DNA of 64,000 bases. Source: Piezodorus guildinii. Lineage: Eukaryota; Arthropoda; Insecta; Hemiptera; Pentatomidae. A program made the position numbers and the translations under genes. Location of the stretch: NCBI GenBank assembly GCA_023052935.1, contig CM041294.1, positions 23,560,141 through 23,624,140 of the forward strand, in the 5' to 3' direction. Under the pieces are notes generated by a model that was not told the origin of the DNA, searched no databases, and worked only from the letters and a program-made list of their open reading frames with translations. Of the stretch, positions 32,083 through 42,779 are shown piece by piece (position 1 is the stretch's first letter; every line of letters begins with the position of its first letter).

Positions 32083-32820
32083 TCATTAAACCTAATACTA
32101 AATTTATTGATTAGTATGATATAGGAAAAGATTAGAAGAAATTGTGGGAACAATAAAATATATTTTCCCAGGACGTTTCATTGCTTACAAACCTGATGAA
32201 TACCTTCTAAAAACATGGCTCACATAATTAGTTTAACAAAATATGGATCACGTTCTTATAAATATAAAATCCCAGATACATATTGTGCTTGGATGGGAAA
32301 ATGTAAGTTGCTTTTTCTGGAAATTAGAGTCTTGACATTCTGGAGTATCCATTGCTTTATGATTACAAGATGGTTCGTTTATTCGTTCAAAGTAGTGCTT
32401 TTTACTCATAAACTGAAAGAGAAACACTTATGACATTTCGCAACCTTCTAAACATAAACGAATAGACACTTTAGAATATGAAGATAGTAAAATTTCAAGA
32501 AAAAGTGGCTTATAACATTTTGCCATCTGTGCATAGATATATATATACTTCTTAATATGTAATATATTGAGTTGTAAAATAAGTTTGTAGCGTTTTTTAC
32601 TGGTAATTAAAATTAAATATTCAGATTCTCGTAAATATTTTTAATCAATTACATACATCTACTGCATTTTGCCATTTTTCATGTAATTTTTTAATTAAAA
32701 AAATAAACTTAAGAATTAAAATAATAAAATGAACATGTAAAATAACTCAATAGATAAATTCTAATAAAAATGTACAAACAAGAAAAAAAAAGTAAGTTAA
32801 CATGAGAGCAAAAAATAAAT
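32083..32820. other. AT-rich unique sequence, nothing recognised
   Basis: No supported feature. A short frame at 32215-32433 lacks a domain. Confidence 0.3.
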
Positions 32821-32833
32821 AAAAATAAAATAT

Positions 32834-33039
32834 TGTGGATGTAATTAGTTGACTGCTTGAGAATTACTGGAAGGAATTAGTCCGGGTAGCGGTCATTAAA
32901 TGAAACTCAGTTTCCATTCTTCCACCATGCGCCCTGATGATGACCCACAAAGGGGGTCGAAACGTTGGCAAACAATAAATAGTTGAAACTATTTAGTTGT
33001 TTCATTTAATGACCGCCACCCGGACTAATTCCTTCCACC
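32834..33039. mobile_element. Penelope-like foldback, copy 3 with 13-bp TSD
   Basis: Starts TGTGGATGTAATTAGTTGAC and ends CGGACTAATTCCTTCCAC. Perfect direct repeats AAAAATAAAATAT lie at 32821-32833 and 33040-33052. The left arm is partly deleted. The right arm keeps CCTGATGATGACCC...GGGTCGAAACGTTGG. Confidence 0.8.
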
Positions 33040-33052
33040 AAAAATAAAATAT

Positions 33053-33102
33053 ATATTATATAATATATATATATAATATATATATATATAATATATAATA
33101 AA
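33053..33102. repeat. TA-rich microsatellite
   Basis: AT/TA dinucleotide runs directly after the foldback duplication. Confidence 0.85.
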
Positions 33103-33229
33103 CTTTATAAAATAATAAAAATAATGTAAAAATATACAGTTTTTTGTTTTGTTTTTTACAACCCAATATTTACGTTTGATGGTAGAAATGTATCATCACA
33201 ATCTAAGCTTGAAGCGAGTTACTTTATGG

Positions 33230-33720
33230 ATTAATATATAGATGTTACATTATTCATAGTAGCTAACGCTTTTTGGTTCTCAACTATTAGCCTCCCTCCT
33301 CCCCTGAGAACGTAAGTCTTCCCACCAAGACGGACTCGACGATGGAGGGATGACAGGCTAGCGGTCCTCGACGAGCAAGGCGCACTGTAATAACGAGGCA
33401 CCTGATAAAGTTGTAAATCCCGACCTAATAAAAATAGACCATAAAACGCCGTAATAAAATGCGGAAAGGTGAAAGGTAGGAGGGCTAAGTATCCCTTATT
33501 ACATAGAATATAAATACATATAATAGGGCCGGGAGCGGAGCCGGAAGACGGCATCGGCTCAATCGAACCCGTGATTTATGCCCTGAGTTAGGGTCGCTCG
33601 TTATAACTCGATATATTTCACCGGAGCAAATTGCCGTCCTATTAGGGCGTATTAACCAATTTTCGGTTGCGATCCTGCTGATTTATTTGTGACAGCGGCT
33701 ATTTAGCCTTCCCCAGACAT
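33230..33720. other. Less AT-rich unique island
   Basis: Composition is clearly more GC-rich than the flanks and no repeat similarity is seen within the window. Open frames show no domain. A regulatory or conserved non-coding role is conceivable but unproven. Confidence 0.25.
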
Positions 33721-33989
33721 CTTATTCTATTTAGATCTGTCCCATTATTAAGGAGGAGCTGGGCCCCAGGCACCGTTCCCTTACCTACTTCCATTCCGAG
33801 ATTCCAGGATTCCAAACTGAAAAAAAAGTCAAGAATGGAGGGAAGCTTCAATAACAACAGAGAGAAATTGCTCCTACGCCTACCATCAGAAATTAAAGAA
33901 CTCATTATTATTTTTTGTTTATGTATTACGTTCACTTACTTACAAACCATACATTATTTGAATATAAATTTGAATACATTAGAAGATTG

Positions 33990-34720
33990 CAGCTCACAAT
34001 ACACGCCGCCTAAGTCCAAATGACCAAGTTCTGCAAAACAGTCTGTATGTATGTAAGCTGACAAAAACTAGGGTTGGAACAAACCCTCGCTCTGATGAAA
34101 TCAGCTGATCTTTTAATTAAAAAGTATTTAAATTACAGGAGGTTACAAAAACAATGATGGTGTTATTGGTTATGTATCTTAGTCATGTTCATTTTATGAT
34201 ACATGTTTATTATGTTAATTTTGTTTTGATATATTAGTGAATATTGAACCCGTAGGGGTAAGTTTATCTTTGATGCTTAGTATTTTTTTTGTTTATAGTA
34301 AACGTTCTAAATGTGATTTATTATAAAATTGTATTGTAACCTTTTAGGTTCAATTACCTGATGTGAAAATAAAGAAATTTCAAGTCAAAAATGGTTACTA
34401 CTCACTCCCCCTCCGCTGGGCTAGCACTTATTTAAATAAATAATTATATAACGTAAATAGAGACGTTACAGTATGTGGTCAGTCAAAACCGAAAAACTGA
34501 TAATTAATATTTGAGACAACTATACGCCCGAATTGTTACAGAATCTTTTTCATCGAAATCGCCGAACCAGAAGAGCCACTTTATAACCAAATATTTTGCA
34601 CTTTTTCAAAATTACTTTCAAAACTTTTCTAACGATTTTGATTAAACTCGCTACATCGACGTAAAATTTATTGGGCTTTAACATCACGTAGGTTTCATTC
34701 TGATGGAATTAAACCTTCAA
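33990..34720 (+). repeat. 0.9-kb interspersed repeat, copy 5 (fragments)
   Basis: 33990-34080 (AAGTCCAAATGACCAAGTTC) and 34455-34720 (TACGCCCGAATTGTTACAGA, GAAGAGCCACTTTATAACC) are successive parts of one copy. They are separated by ~370 bases beginning near AGGGTTGGAACAAACCCTCG that resemble the 3' end of an unrecognised LINE. Confidence 0.55.
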
Positions 34721-35320
34721 CACTATCTGAATTGGGAGGTGCTGTAGTGGCAGTGCCAGCAGATTAAAGCACACAATTATTTCTCCTCCTCCCAAAAATT
34801 AACATTAAGTGAACAAAAAACACAACATGAATACACCTTTTTAGCTTATTTCACAGAAAAAGAAAGTTTCTTAAACTATTATTTAGAAAACTGAGGTTTA
34901 AACTGCACTTGCGCCTCTCAGTACCTCGCCAATGTCTGTACATTATATTACGGAAAACAAACAGGAATCGATAGTATATGAAGGTTCATTTTTAAAGAAG
35001 TAAAGAAATTTCAATGGGAACATTTACATTAAAAAATATATTTTTTTTTTTTTACTTTAACTAACATGTATATTAAAGAAATTATATACCATACAATATA
35101 ATTTTAACTGATCTTAAAGATGTGCGAAACCGTAAAAACGAAAAAAGGTCGGTGAACGAACTTTCTCAATTTTATCTATTTATCATTTAAATCAATCTGA
35201 AAAGATCTTAAAATTGTAAGGAAATGGGAAACCCATGGAACACGTTCCATTGCACCTCCTTTGAACCGAAAAACAAATGCGACTTTTAAACGGAGAGTGA
35301 GTACTTATAAATTGTAACTA
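34721..35320. other. AT-rich unique sequence, nothing recognised
   Basis: No supported feature. Confidence 0.3.
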
Positions 35321-35361
35321 AATTGGAATTATGAAAAAAAAAAAAAAAAATATATATATAT

Positions 35362-35895
35362 CTAACTTTAATTCAATGTTACAAATGCCAGGAATTTAAC
35401 CACGTGGCACGTAATTGCTTCAAAAATCCAAGATGTCTGAAATGTGCCGGAGAACATCTTTCAAAGAATTGTCCAAATACATTAATTGACGGTTTCAAAC
35501 CCAAATGCTGCAATTGCTCTGATGAACATTTTTCAAACTCCACGCAATGCTCCAAATACCAAAGAAATCTCGAACTACAGCTAAGCAAAAAAAACCCTGC
35601 ACTACGAGCGATTCCACGAAAAACATTTACACAAAGCGATCAAGAATTTCCAGTACTACCAACCCCGAAATCACCGTGGCCTCAAAACACGTTCTCTCCG
35701 AAAACCGTCAACAACAACCCTAATGAACCTACGATGTCTGACTGTTTTAAAGAAATAAAAGGTATGTTTAATCTATTTAATGTAAGTAAATTAATTACAA
35801 ACTTCAAAAAAATTTTATCACAACTAAAAAGCACCGAAGACGGTATGTCAAAAATCTTTATTCTAGTAGAAGGCATACTTTCTATGTTTGATTAA
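35362..35895 (+). pseudogene. LINE ORF1 (gag-like) 3' part with three zinc knuckles
   Basis: ORF1 proteins of Jockey-like LINEs bind the element RNA. The open frame enters from the truncation point without a start codon and runs to TAA at 35895. Three knuckles are readable: CYKCQEFNHVARNC, CLKCAGEHLSKNC and CCNCSDEHFSNSTQC. A proline/asparagine-rich linker and a hydrophobic helical C-terminus follow. The N-terminal half is missing through 5' truncation. A 222-bp gap separates it from ORF2. Confidence 0.8.
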
Positions 35896-36117
35896 TGGTC
35901 ATCGTATTGTGCAAATATATTCATAATAATTATATATTCAAATCTCTTATGAGTGTTAGCGTTGTAAAGTTGTTTATATACACTGTCTTGTTAAATTACA
36001 ATTGTAAAAGCGGCGATATAAACAACTTTTGCCTTGGCCTTAATTCAACAAAACTTAAAATCAGCGATTATATCCCGTACTCTACCACAACAAGCTTTCT
36101 CCTTAACGTTATAATAG

Positions 36118-38748
36118 ATGCCACAACTCATTCAAAAATTTCTAATGACTAGTGACAATAGTAAAATTAAATTTATGATGTGGAACGCACAAACTATTCG
36201 CGGAAACGACGTAGAATTTAAATTATTTTTAAATCATAATCAACCCCATTTAGTCTCTGTTTGTGAAACACGTCTTTCTGAAACTGATCGTTTCTCGCTT
36301 CCGGGATATGTCATTTATAGACGAGATCGTAGCAGAGCAGGTGGGGGCGTCATGCTCTTAGTCCGTTCCGATGTCCAGCACCATTTTATACAAGCTCCTG
36401 ACTTAATGTCTACCGAAGCCGTTGCGATTAATACAATTATTAACAATAAATCAACCACTGTAATATCTGTGTACATCCCGCCAAATAAAATAAATATTCC
36501 AGACATGACTAAACTATTCAAATTAAATAAACAAGTGATCATCTTTGGAGACCTAAACGCTAAGCACACACAGTGGAACTGTAACAGAACAAATAAAAAC
36601 GGTAAATTCGTTCTAAACTTCATAGTAAAAAACCTCATTCAACTACACAGTCCGCCTGAACCAACCCATATACCGACTCAACGTAATTACAAACCTAGTA
36701 TTATCGATTTGGCTCTAACGAAAAATATTTACAATTTATCACCTCTTATCTCCTTACCATTTCTAAATTCAGACCATAATCCCGTGATTTTTCGTATTCA
36801 ATCTCCCCTACCTACAGTTTCAAAAATACTCAAATTTTCGCTCAAAGACGCTGACTGGCAAAAGTTCAGGAAAGAGCTAGATTCCCGAATCAACATAAAT
36901 CCGACCATAAATGATTCGAAAGAAATCGACACTACTCTAATTGATTTTTATAAACATATCAAATTATCCATGTCGTTATCCATTCCACAACATTACCTCC
37001 ATCCACATTATCATAATGATTTACCCTACCGACTCAGAGCCCTAATATACATTAAAAATAGATTAAAAAGATACTTCCAACGTAATAATAACACAAAAAC
37101 CAAATTAGTCTATAATAAACTAAATAGTTATATTAAAACACGTCTTAATAATTGGAAAAACGAAAACTGGGCTACGGTTTTAAAATCCTGTCAGCCAGGG
37201 GATAATAAAATGTGGAAAATTCACAAGAATTTAACTAAGCAGTCTCTGAAAATTCCTCCTTTAAAAAATAATGACGGCTATGCATATCTGGACAGAGATA
37301 AAGCTCAACTATTAGCCAAGCATTTCCAAACAACTCCCTCAATTACTTCTCTCTTTGGATCAAATCACCACAACCGAAAAATTCAGAAATCCGTCCGCGA
37401 TTATTTAAAATCACCTGTTACTGTTAATTTCTCATCTATCTCTCCAAAAGAAACCGGAAAAATCATTAAAGGTCTAAAACCTAAAAAATCCCCAGGCGAT
37501 GATAGCATTCCCTCCCTAGTAATAAAAAATTTAAGCCGAAAATCTATTTATTTTTTAACCAAAATATTTAATTCCATATTAAGATTTAGTTACTTCCCCA
37601 TAGTCTGGAAAACTTCCAAAACTATAGTTATAAAAAAACCAAATAAAGACCATAGTAATGTTTCGAACTACAGACCTATAAGTCTACTAAATATACTATC
37701 CAAAATTCTAGAAAAACTAATACTCAAACGAATTAACAAGCATATTAGACTAAATAATTTACTAATAGATGAACGATTTGGTTTTAGGGAACATCACTCC
37801 ACCGTTGACCAATTGGCACGACTCACTGACTTCATCACTAAAGCCTTTAACGAACGCAAACATACCGGTATGCTCCTTCTGGACCTAGAAAAAGCATTTG
37901 ATACTGTGTGGCACTCCGGACTCATATACAAATTAATCTCATATAATTTTCCGCCATACCTGATTCACATTATTCACTCATATTTATCAAATAGACAGTT
38001 TTATATTCAAGTTGGCAAATCTACTTCCGATACTCTCCCTATCTCGGTGGGTCTTCCCCAAGGCTCTTGCTTATCTCCAATTCTTTTTAATTTGTTCATT
38101 TCCGACCTACCGACCAACCCATTTGTGACGAGGTCTTTATACGCCGATGACACTGCATTGTATAATTCATCATATCGTATTGATACTGTAGTAAATCGCT
38201 TACAACAATACTTTAAACAATTTAACAAGTATTGCAACAAATGGAAATTGAAAATTAATCCCACCAAATCTGAAGCAATCCTGTTCACTAAACGTCGCTC
38301 AAAAATAAACCACCAAATTAAGTTAAATTCAGCTCTCATCCCATGGTCAAAATCTGTACAGTACTTAGGCCTTACTTTAGACAAATCACTTACTTTCACC
38401 GACCACATCAACAGAAAAATTGACAAGGCGAAAAAAATAATATACAAAATGTTTCCTTACTTTAATAGAAAATCCCGTTTGAGTACTCAAAACAAATTAA
38501 CAATATATAAATCAGTCATTCGCCCGTTAATCACATATGCCTCTCCAGTCTGGAGCTCATCCTGCTCGACTAACTTCCATAAACTCGAGAGAATTCAAAA
38601 CTTGTCAATGCGGATAATTAATAATTTCCCCCGATACACGAAAATATCATCAATGCTCCAAGACTTGCAGCTTCCTACAATCAACAACTTGTCCATTCAC
38701 AAACAGCTTCTTACTTCAGTAAAACTCCAGTCTCTAAAAACCCATTAA
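36118..38748 (+). CDS. LINE ORF2: endonuclease-reverse transcriptase (876 aa, open)
   Basis: It nicks target DNA and reverse-transcribes the element RNA. APE-type endonuclease residues: N23 in MWNAQ, E50 in CETRL, GDLNAKH (144-150), IIDLAL and the NSDHNP motif (218-220). Reverse transcriptase: NYRPISLLN (518-526), LLDLEKAFDTVWH (587-599), GLPQGSCLSP (645-654) and the catalytic SLYADDTALY (YADD at 675-678). There is no RNase H domain. All key residues are present and the frame is uninterrupted, so the protein could be active even though the element has lost its 5' end. The start is ambiguous: ATG 36118, or ATG 36145 (MTSDNSKIKF), which sits nearer the endonuclease. Minus-strand frames here are shadows. 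Confidence 0.9.
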   Translation: MPQLIQKFLMTSDNSKIKFMMWNAQTIRGNDVEFKLFLNHNQPHLVSVCETRLSETDRFSLPGYVIYRRDRSRAGGGVMLLVRSDVQHHFIQAPDLMSTEAVAINTIINNKSTTVISVYIPPNKINIPDMTKLFKLNKQVIIFGDLNAKHTQWNCNRTNKNGKFVLNFIVKNLIQLHSPPEPTHIPTQRNYKPSIIDLALTKNIYNLSPLISLPFLNSDHNPVIFRIQSPLPTVSKILKFSLKDADWQKFRKELDSRININPTINDSKEIDTTLIDFYKHIKLSMSLSIPQHYLHPHYHNDLPYRLRALIYIKNRLKRYFQRNNNTKTKLVYNKLNSYIKTRLNNWKNENWATVLKSCQPGDNKMWKIHKNLTKQSLKIPPLKNNDGYAYLDRDKAQLLAKHFQTTPSITSLFGSNHHNRKIQKSVRDYLKSPVTVNFSSISPKETGKIIKGLKPKKSPGDDSIPSLVIKNLSRKSIYFLTKIFNSILRFSYFPIVWKTSKTIVIKKPNKDHSNVSNYRPISLLNILSKILEKLILKRINKHIRLNNLLIDERFGFREHHSTVDQLARLTDFITKAFNERKHTGMLLLDLEKAFDTVWHSGLIYKLISYNFPPYLIHIIHSYLSNRQFYIQVGKSTSDTLPISVGLPQGSCLSPILFNLFISDLPTNPFVTRSLYADDTALYNSSYRIDTVVNRLQQYFKQFNKYCNKWKLKINPTKSEAILFTKRRSKINHQIKLNSALIPWSKSVQYLGLTLDKSLTFTDHINRKIDKAKKIIYKMFPYFNRKSRLSTQNKLTIYKSVIRPLITYASPVWSSSCSTNFHKLERIQNLSMRIINNFPRYTKISSMLQDLQLPTINNLSIHKQLLTSVKLQSLKTH

Positions 38749-38867
38749 TAAAAGAAATCGGTAATTACAATAAATTTTCACTAAAACGATATACTCATAA
38801 GAGAACAAAACATGTATTATTAAATTAACTTACTTTCTTATGTTATAAATTTTATAATCTTCAATCA

Positions 38868-38990
38868 TATTATGTATTTTCTATTAATTTATGTATTTTC
38901 AATTATGTCATGTATTTTCAATTATTTTATGTATTTTCAATTATTTCATGTATCTTTAAATATTTTATGTATTCTCAATTATTTTATGTG
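38868..38990 (+). repeat. ~19-20-bp minisatellite in LINE 3' UTR
   Basis: About six imperfect units of ATGTATTTTCAATTATTT downstream of ORF2. Confidence 0.85.
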
Positions 38991-39219
38991 TAGTTTTTAT
39001 GCGTAGGTTTTTTGTATAATTTTTCCTACAATCGCAAAGTAACCTCAATTTTTCACCATATGTTTGCCATTAGGCTAATGTACTATAATCACAAAAAAAC
39101 AAAAATATTTTCTGATTGTAAGGATGACTCATCCAAAATCATTGTTAACATTTTGTCCAAATGTAAATATGTGAATAAAGTTTATTTTTATTTTTATTTT
39201 ATTTATAATTGGAATTATG

Positions 39220-39223
39220 AAAA

Positions 39224-39268
<45 letters not shown>
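39220..39268. repeat. A-run plus (AT)n microsatellite
   Basis: Simple sequence forming part of the right target duplication of the LINE. The left counterpart is at 35334-35361. Confidence 0.85.
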
Positions 39269-39271
<3 letters not shown>

Positions 39272-39639
39272 TTATTATAATTATTCGGGTTTTAGGTCAA
39301 TTACTTCTTAATTTTCTTTATTTGACGTTCCAATCCTCCGTCACAAACTGCAATTATACATAAATATTGGTTACATTTTTTTTTCTTTTTTAACTATCTA
39401 CAGCAAGATACAATACAAACATCTTACCAAAGAGTTTTATCGAGCAACGGCACACCACTCAGGCTAACTACAGGGCATTGGGATCTCCAAGCCTTCTCTC
39501 TCCAGCCATAGTGGCCGAAGCTTAACTTATTAATAAATAAATTTAATAATAACACCACTGTTCCAAACCTAACAGTCCAAAACCAAATTTCTGGTCAATA
39601 GTACAATTAATCATGAGTTTAGTAAAAATGAAAAGTTTA

Positions 39640-40068
39640 AAAGTATGTCGCATAGAGCTATGGGGCTCCACTAAACCATCGAATTCCTCCCACATCCAAT
39701 CCTTGCAATCCAAAATCCTAGACGCTTCTTACTTTGTTACCAACAAACTCATCCATAGAGACCGGAATATCCCACTAGTTACAGAAATCGCTCAAAAAAG
39801 ATACACCTCCTTTCATTCCAAATTACCGCCCATACAAACCCCCTTGACCGTATACTCTCATCGACATATATTCCAGATAACCCTCCGAGGCGTCTGAAAA
39901 GACGGTGGCCTCGAGACCTGCTGAACAAATAAACATTGAAGTGCTAACGATGGGTATATTCTTCTCATGTCTTTTTCAAGCCAATTGTCTGTTTTTAGCA
40001 CATCTAATTATTGTACTATGTAAATTGTACAGTTGTAAATTTCAATAAAAGAATTAAAAAAAAAAAAA
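39640..40068 (+). pseudogene. Jockey-type LINE fragment (RT C-terminus)
   Basis: The frame at 39613-39897 holds IELWGSTKPSNSSHIQSLQS, then a deletion, then TNKLIHRDRNIPLVTEIA. The terminal PRRLKRRWPRDLLN follows after a frameshift. It ends with TTGTAAATTTCAATAAAAGA and a long A-run. Confidence 0.8.
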
Positions 40069-40239
40069 AAAGTGTCATATATATGCATATGTGTAAATTA
40101 GGACATGATAACACCGAAATAGAAAACTGAAAATCATTTGTGGAAGAAGTGATGCCGAGTGGTATCGGTATCGGTAGCATCGTAGCCTTTCCCACGGTCG
40201 CCTACCGTGAAGACAAGAAGCCCCAGCGTGCACTTACTG

Positions 40240-40370
40240 CTAGGCCACTAAATCATGTCATCCTAGAGTGCTCTACCTTTTCTTATTTAAGGTAACGACC
40301 TACGAATAGCTGCAACCCTCGGAGGCATTGTAAAGAAGTGAGAAAACTAATCGATTTCAAGTAAATGTCT
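40240..40370 (+). pseudogene. I-type LINE C-terminal fragment
   Basis: The + strand reads NHVILECSTFSYLR then, after a stop, LRIAATLGGIVKK. This corresponds to the finger and C-terminal end seen at 8960-9060 in the I-clade LINE, but is diverged. Confidence 0.45.
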
Positions 40371-40600
40371 TGATTTTATAATAGCAGATATCACAAACAT
40401 TTCAGACCTCCATGAAGATTCCATGTAAGACGCATTTCAAGATGGATTTCTGGAGGATTAAAGGCATATAAATAAACATTAGCTTTGTGATTCATTTTTA
40501 GTAGAAAAAAATAAAAGGTGAATTTTATTTTTAAAATCTCTACGAAATTTTTGGGCAATCCAATATTTCTTGACTGACATCCCATCATTCTTCGTCTTAT

Positions 40601-40740
40601 AATAATAATAATAATAATATTTATTTGTTTTCGGGGTGATCCCTATACAAAAGGAGTTGGTCAGTACAGTTCATATGTTATAAATACAACTGGAGATTAT
40701 TTACAGCCATTGTGAATATACAATAAACAAATAAAGCGTA
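40601..40740 (-). repeat. Probable LINE 3' end with (ATT)n tail
   Basis: On the minus strand GGGATCACCCCGAAAACAAA leads to AATATT and ATT repeats (complement at 40601-40621). This form is usual for insect LINE 3' ends. No coding part is seen. Confidence 0.4.
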
Positions 40741-40746
40741 TTTTTA

Positions 40747-41645
40747 CTTCCACTTACTATATATAGTAAAGGAAAGTATTGCGATCGTGAAAATTTTCGG
40801 TTTCCAGTTTTCAACGGAAATACTTATTTTAGGGTGCCCTGAGTCCAAATAACCAAGTCCCGCTAAAAGGTCTGTGTGTGTGTATATGTGTAGTAATTCC
40901 TGGGCAGAAACGGTAAGTCCTATGGAACTGAAATTTCATATTTAAGACAAATATACGCCCGAGACGTTACAAAACCTTTTTCATAAAATTGAGCTTACCA
41001 GAACAGCCACTTATTACCATGCATTTTACACCTTTTTTCGATTTTCTCAAAAACGGTTCCGACGATTTTGATCAAACTCGCTATATCGATGTAAAATTTG
41101 ATGGGCTTTAATATCATATAGGTTTCATTCTGATTAAAATGGTATGACAGGGCTTCAATGGCGATATTTTAAATTTTCTTTCTCTAAAGTACCTTTCATT
41201 TTGTTGATTCTATAAAAAAAAACTATATTATCTTGTTACTACTGATGAAATACAGCTAAATATGCAAGTTGAGCGAATTTTAAAAGCAACTAAAAGAGAA
41301 AACTGAAGAAATATTTTTTTAATGCAATTTCTTGTTTTTGAACATAAGAACAGTACTATACATGTATGATATACCGTTGGAAAGCTAAAGATTTTAGAAA
41401 AAAATATTATCTTATACCCAAGCTTTTAAAAGTTAATAGAGAGCGATGAAAATAAGATAAAACTAATTGATTATTTTAGATAATATAATAGATTTTTTAA
41501 TAAAACACATGTTGCTATATAAATTCAATTTAATTAATTCTTTAATAGTTTCACGTATTTTTATCTCTAACTGTTTTTGAAAATTCTTTCATTGATTTTA
41601 AAAATGGAGGTAAGTGAAAGTCGTGTGTCGCCCGCACCAGATTTT
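40747..41645 (+). repeat. 0.9-kb interspersed repeat, copy 6, essentially full length
   Basis: Begins ACTTCCACTTACTATATATA and ends AGGTAAGTGAAAGTCGTGTG...CACCAGATTTTTTT. The sub-terminal ACTTTCACTTACC/GGTAAGTGAAAGT segments are inverted repeats of each other, so a non-autonomous DNA transposon is possible. No coding frame exists. Other copies: 4121-7175 (split), 12775-14345 (split), 18659, 26965, 33990, 43866, 51677 and 61393. I do not recognise the family. Confidence 0.75.
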
Positions 41646-41849
41646 TTTAATCAAATACAAAAATGAAAAACAAAACAAAAAAAAAAGAACAATTGGGGAA
41701 TTAAAAGTTATCCTTAGTGAAAATATAAATGTTTCAAATTTATAATATTATGTAAATTATTCTAAACAATGCTAATCAATATTACAAGTAAAAGAAAAAA
41801 CAAATAAACACAGTAATCTCACTTCACATTTTAATAAAAATTTAATGAG

Positions 41850-42110
41850 GCATTAACCGGAAAATCTATATCATGAACTTTATCCATTTATTATAAATGG
41901 TCTTATTTTTAAACTACCCACTGTATAGTAAAAAATGTCATTTAGTTTCTGCACATTAGTAGATTTCCTAAAATTGAATTATTGTTCTCATTAATATATT
42001 TATATATATAGTGCTTCCTAAGATCTTTATACATTGGGCATTCTATCAAAAGATGATATAGATTTTCCGGCTTTTCTTCGTCTTATTATAAAATGTTGCA
42101 ACTGACTTTC
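41850..42110 (-). pseudogene. LINE C-terminal zinc-finger fragment
   Basis: The minus strand reads EEKPENLYHLLIECPMYKDL then KHYIYKYI, as at the end of I/Jockey-type LINE ORF2 proteins. Stops follow. Confidence 0.5.
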
Positions 42111-42211
42111 TTGTCAATGCTGATGGCTGAAAAGATTACAAATTATTACAGCAAGCCGTAGGCTAGTTTTTTCGATCGGGAACGTTTTGTCTCTAAACAA
42201 CTTTATTTCAG

Positions 42212-42475
42212 TGGGGTCACCTATAGCATAGTAGCTAGTATAACAGCTTTCTATGGCTAAGGGCGCGGATTCAAATCTGCAGCTGGCCCTAGGACTTTTA
42301 ATAGGAGTAAATCCTTAGTTATGCCGTCCTTCGAAGGGGCGTAAAAAGGTGGTCCCGAGCCAGTGCGATGTCAGGCGTTAAAAATCTCTATTCTAACAAA
42401 ACCTGGATATGCAAAATTTAGGACTCCCACTGTCCAATTAGCCACAATAGCATAAAGTGACGTTAAATGTATAAA
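42212..42475 (+). mobile_element. SINE-1, full length with tRNA-like head
   Basis: GGGGTCACCTATAGCATAGT head, degenerate A box, B box GGATTCAAATC, body AGGAGTAAATCCTTAGTTAT, and LINE-shared tail ending GTGACGTTAAATGTATAAAC. Confidence 0.8.
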
Positions 42476-42779
42476 CAAAAAAACTTTATTTTAGTAAATA
42501 TTAACTTAGGAAGTTTTGAAATTATGGTTCCCAAACATCCTACTGATTTTCCTAGAGTACATTATGTCATGAATTGGTCTTTTGGCTTTTGGTCTATAAC
42601 TTTTATTGGGTAACGTTTTTTCATCCTCAGTTTGACAGGCTTCAGCTCTGTAGGTGTGGCTCGGATCGGCTGAAATTTCTTGGAATATTTTTAGTTATAT
42701 AACATTTGTAGCTAAGACCCACCGTTATAAAGATAAATTGATTCGAATAAAAAATCACATTTTGCATTTGTCATAGAAA

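Larger units (their letters stand above)
35362..39206 (+). mobile_element. Second Jockey-like LINE, 5' truncated in ORF1
   Basis: An element of about 3.8 kb with part of ORF1, a complete ORF2 and a 3' UTR ending in T/A-rich TTTATTTTTATTTT-type sequence without a poly-A tail. The flanking sequence AATTGGAATTATG plus an A-run and TA repeats occurs both at 35321-35361 and from 39208, indicating a long target-site duplication over a simple-sequence site. Codon use is AT-rich, unlike the Jockey-type element at 55227-60221. Confidence 0.85.

Noticed and set aside
36315..38447. Minus-strand frames of 107 and 146 codons over the second LINE
   Set aside because: Antisense shadows of ORF2 with its YADD and endonuclease motifs.
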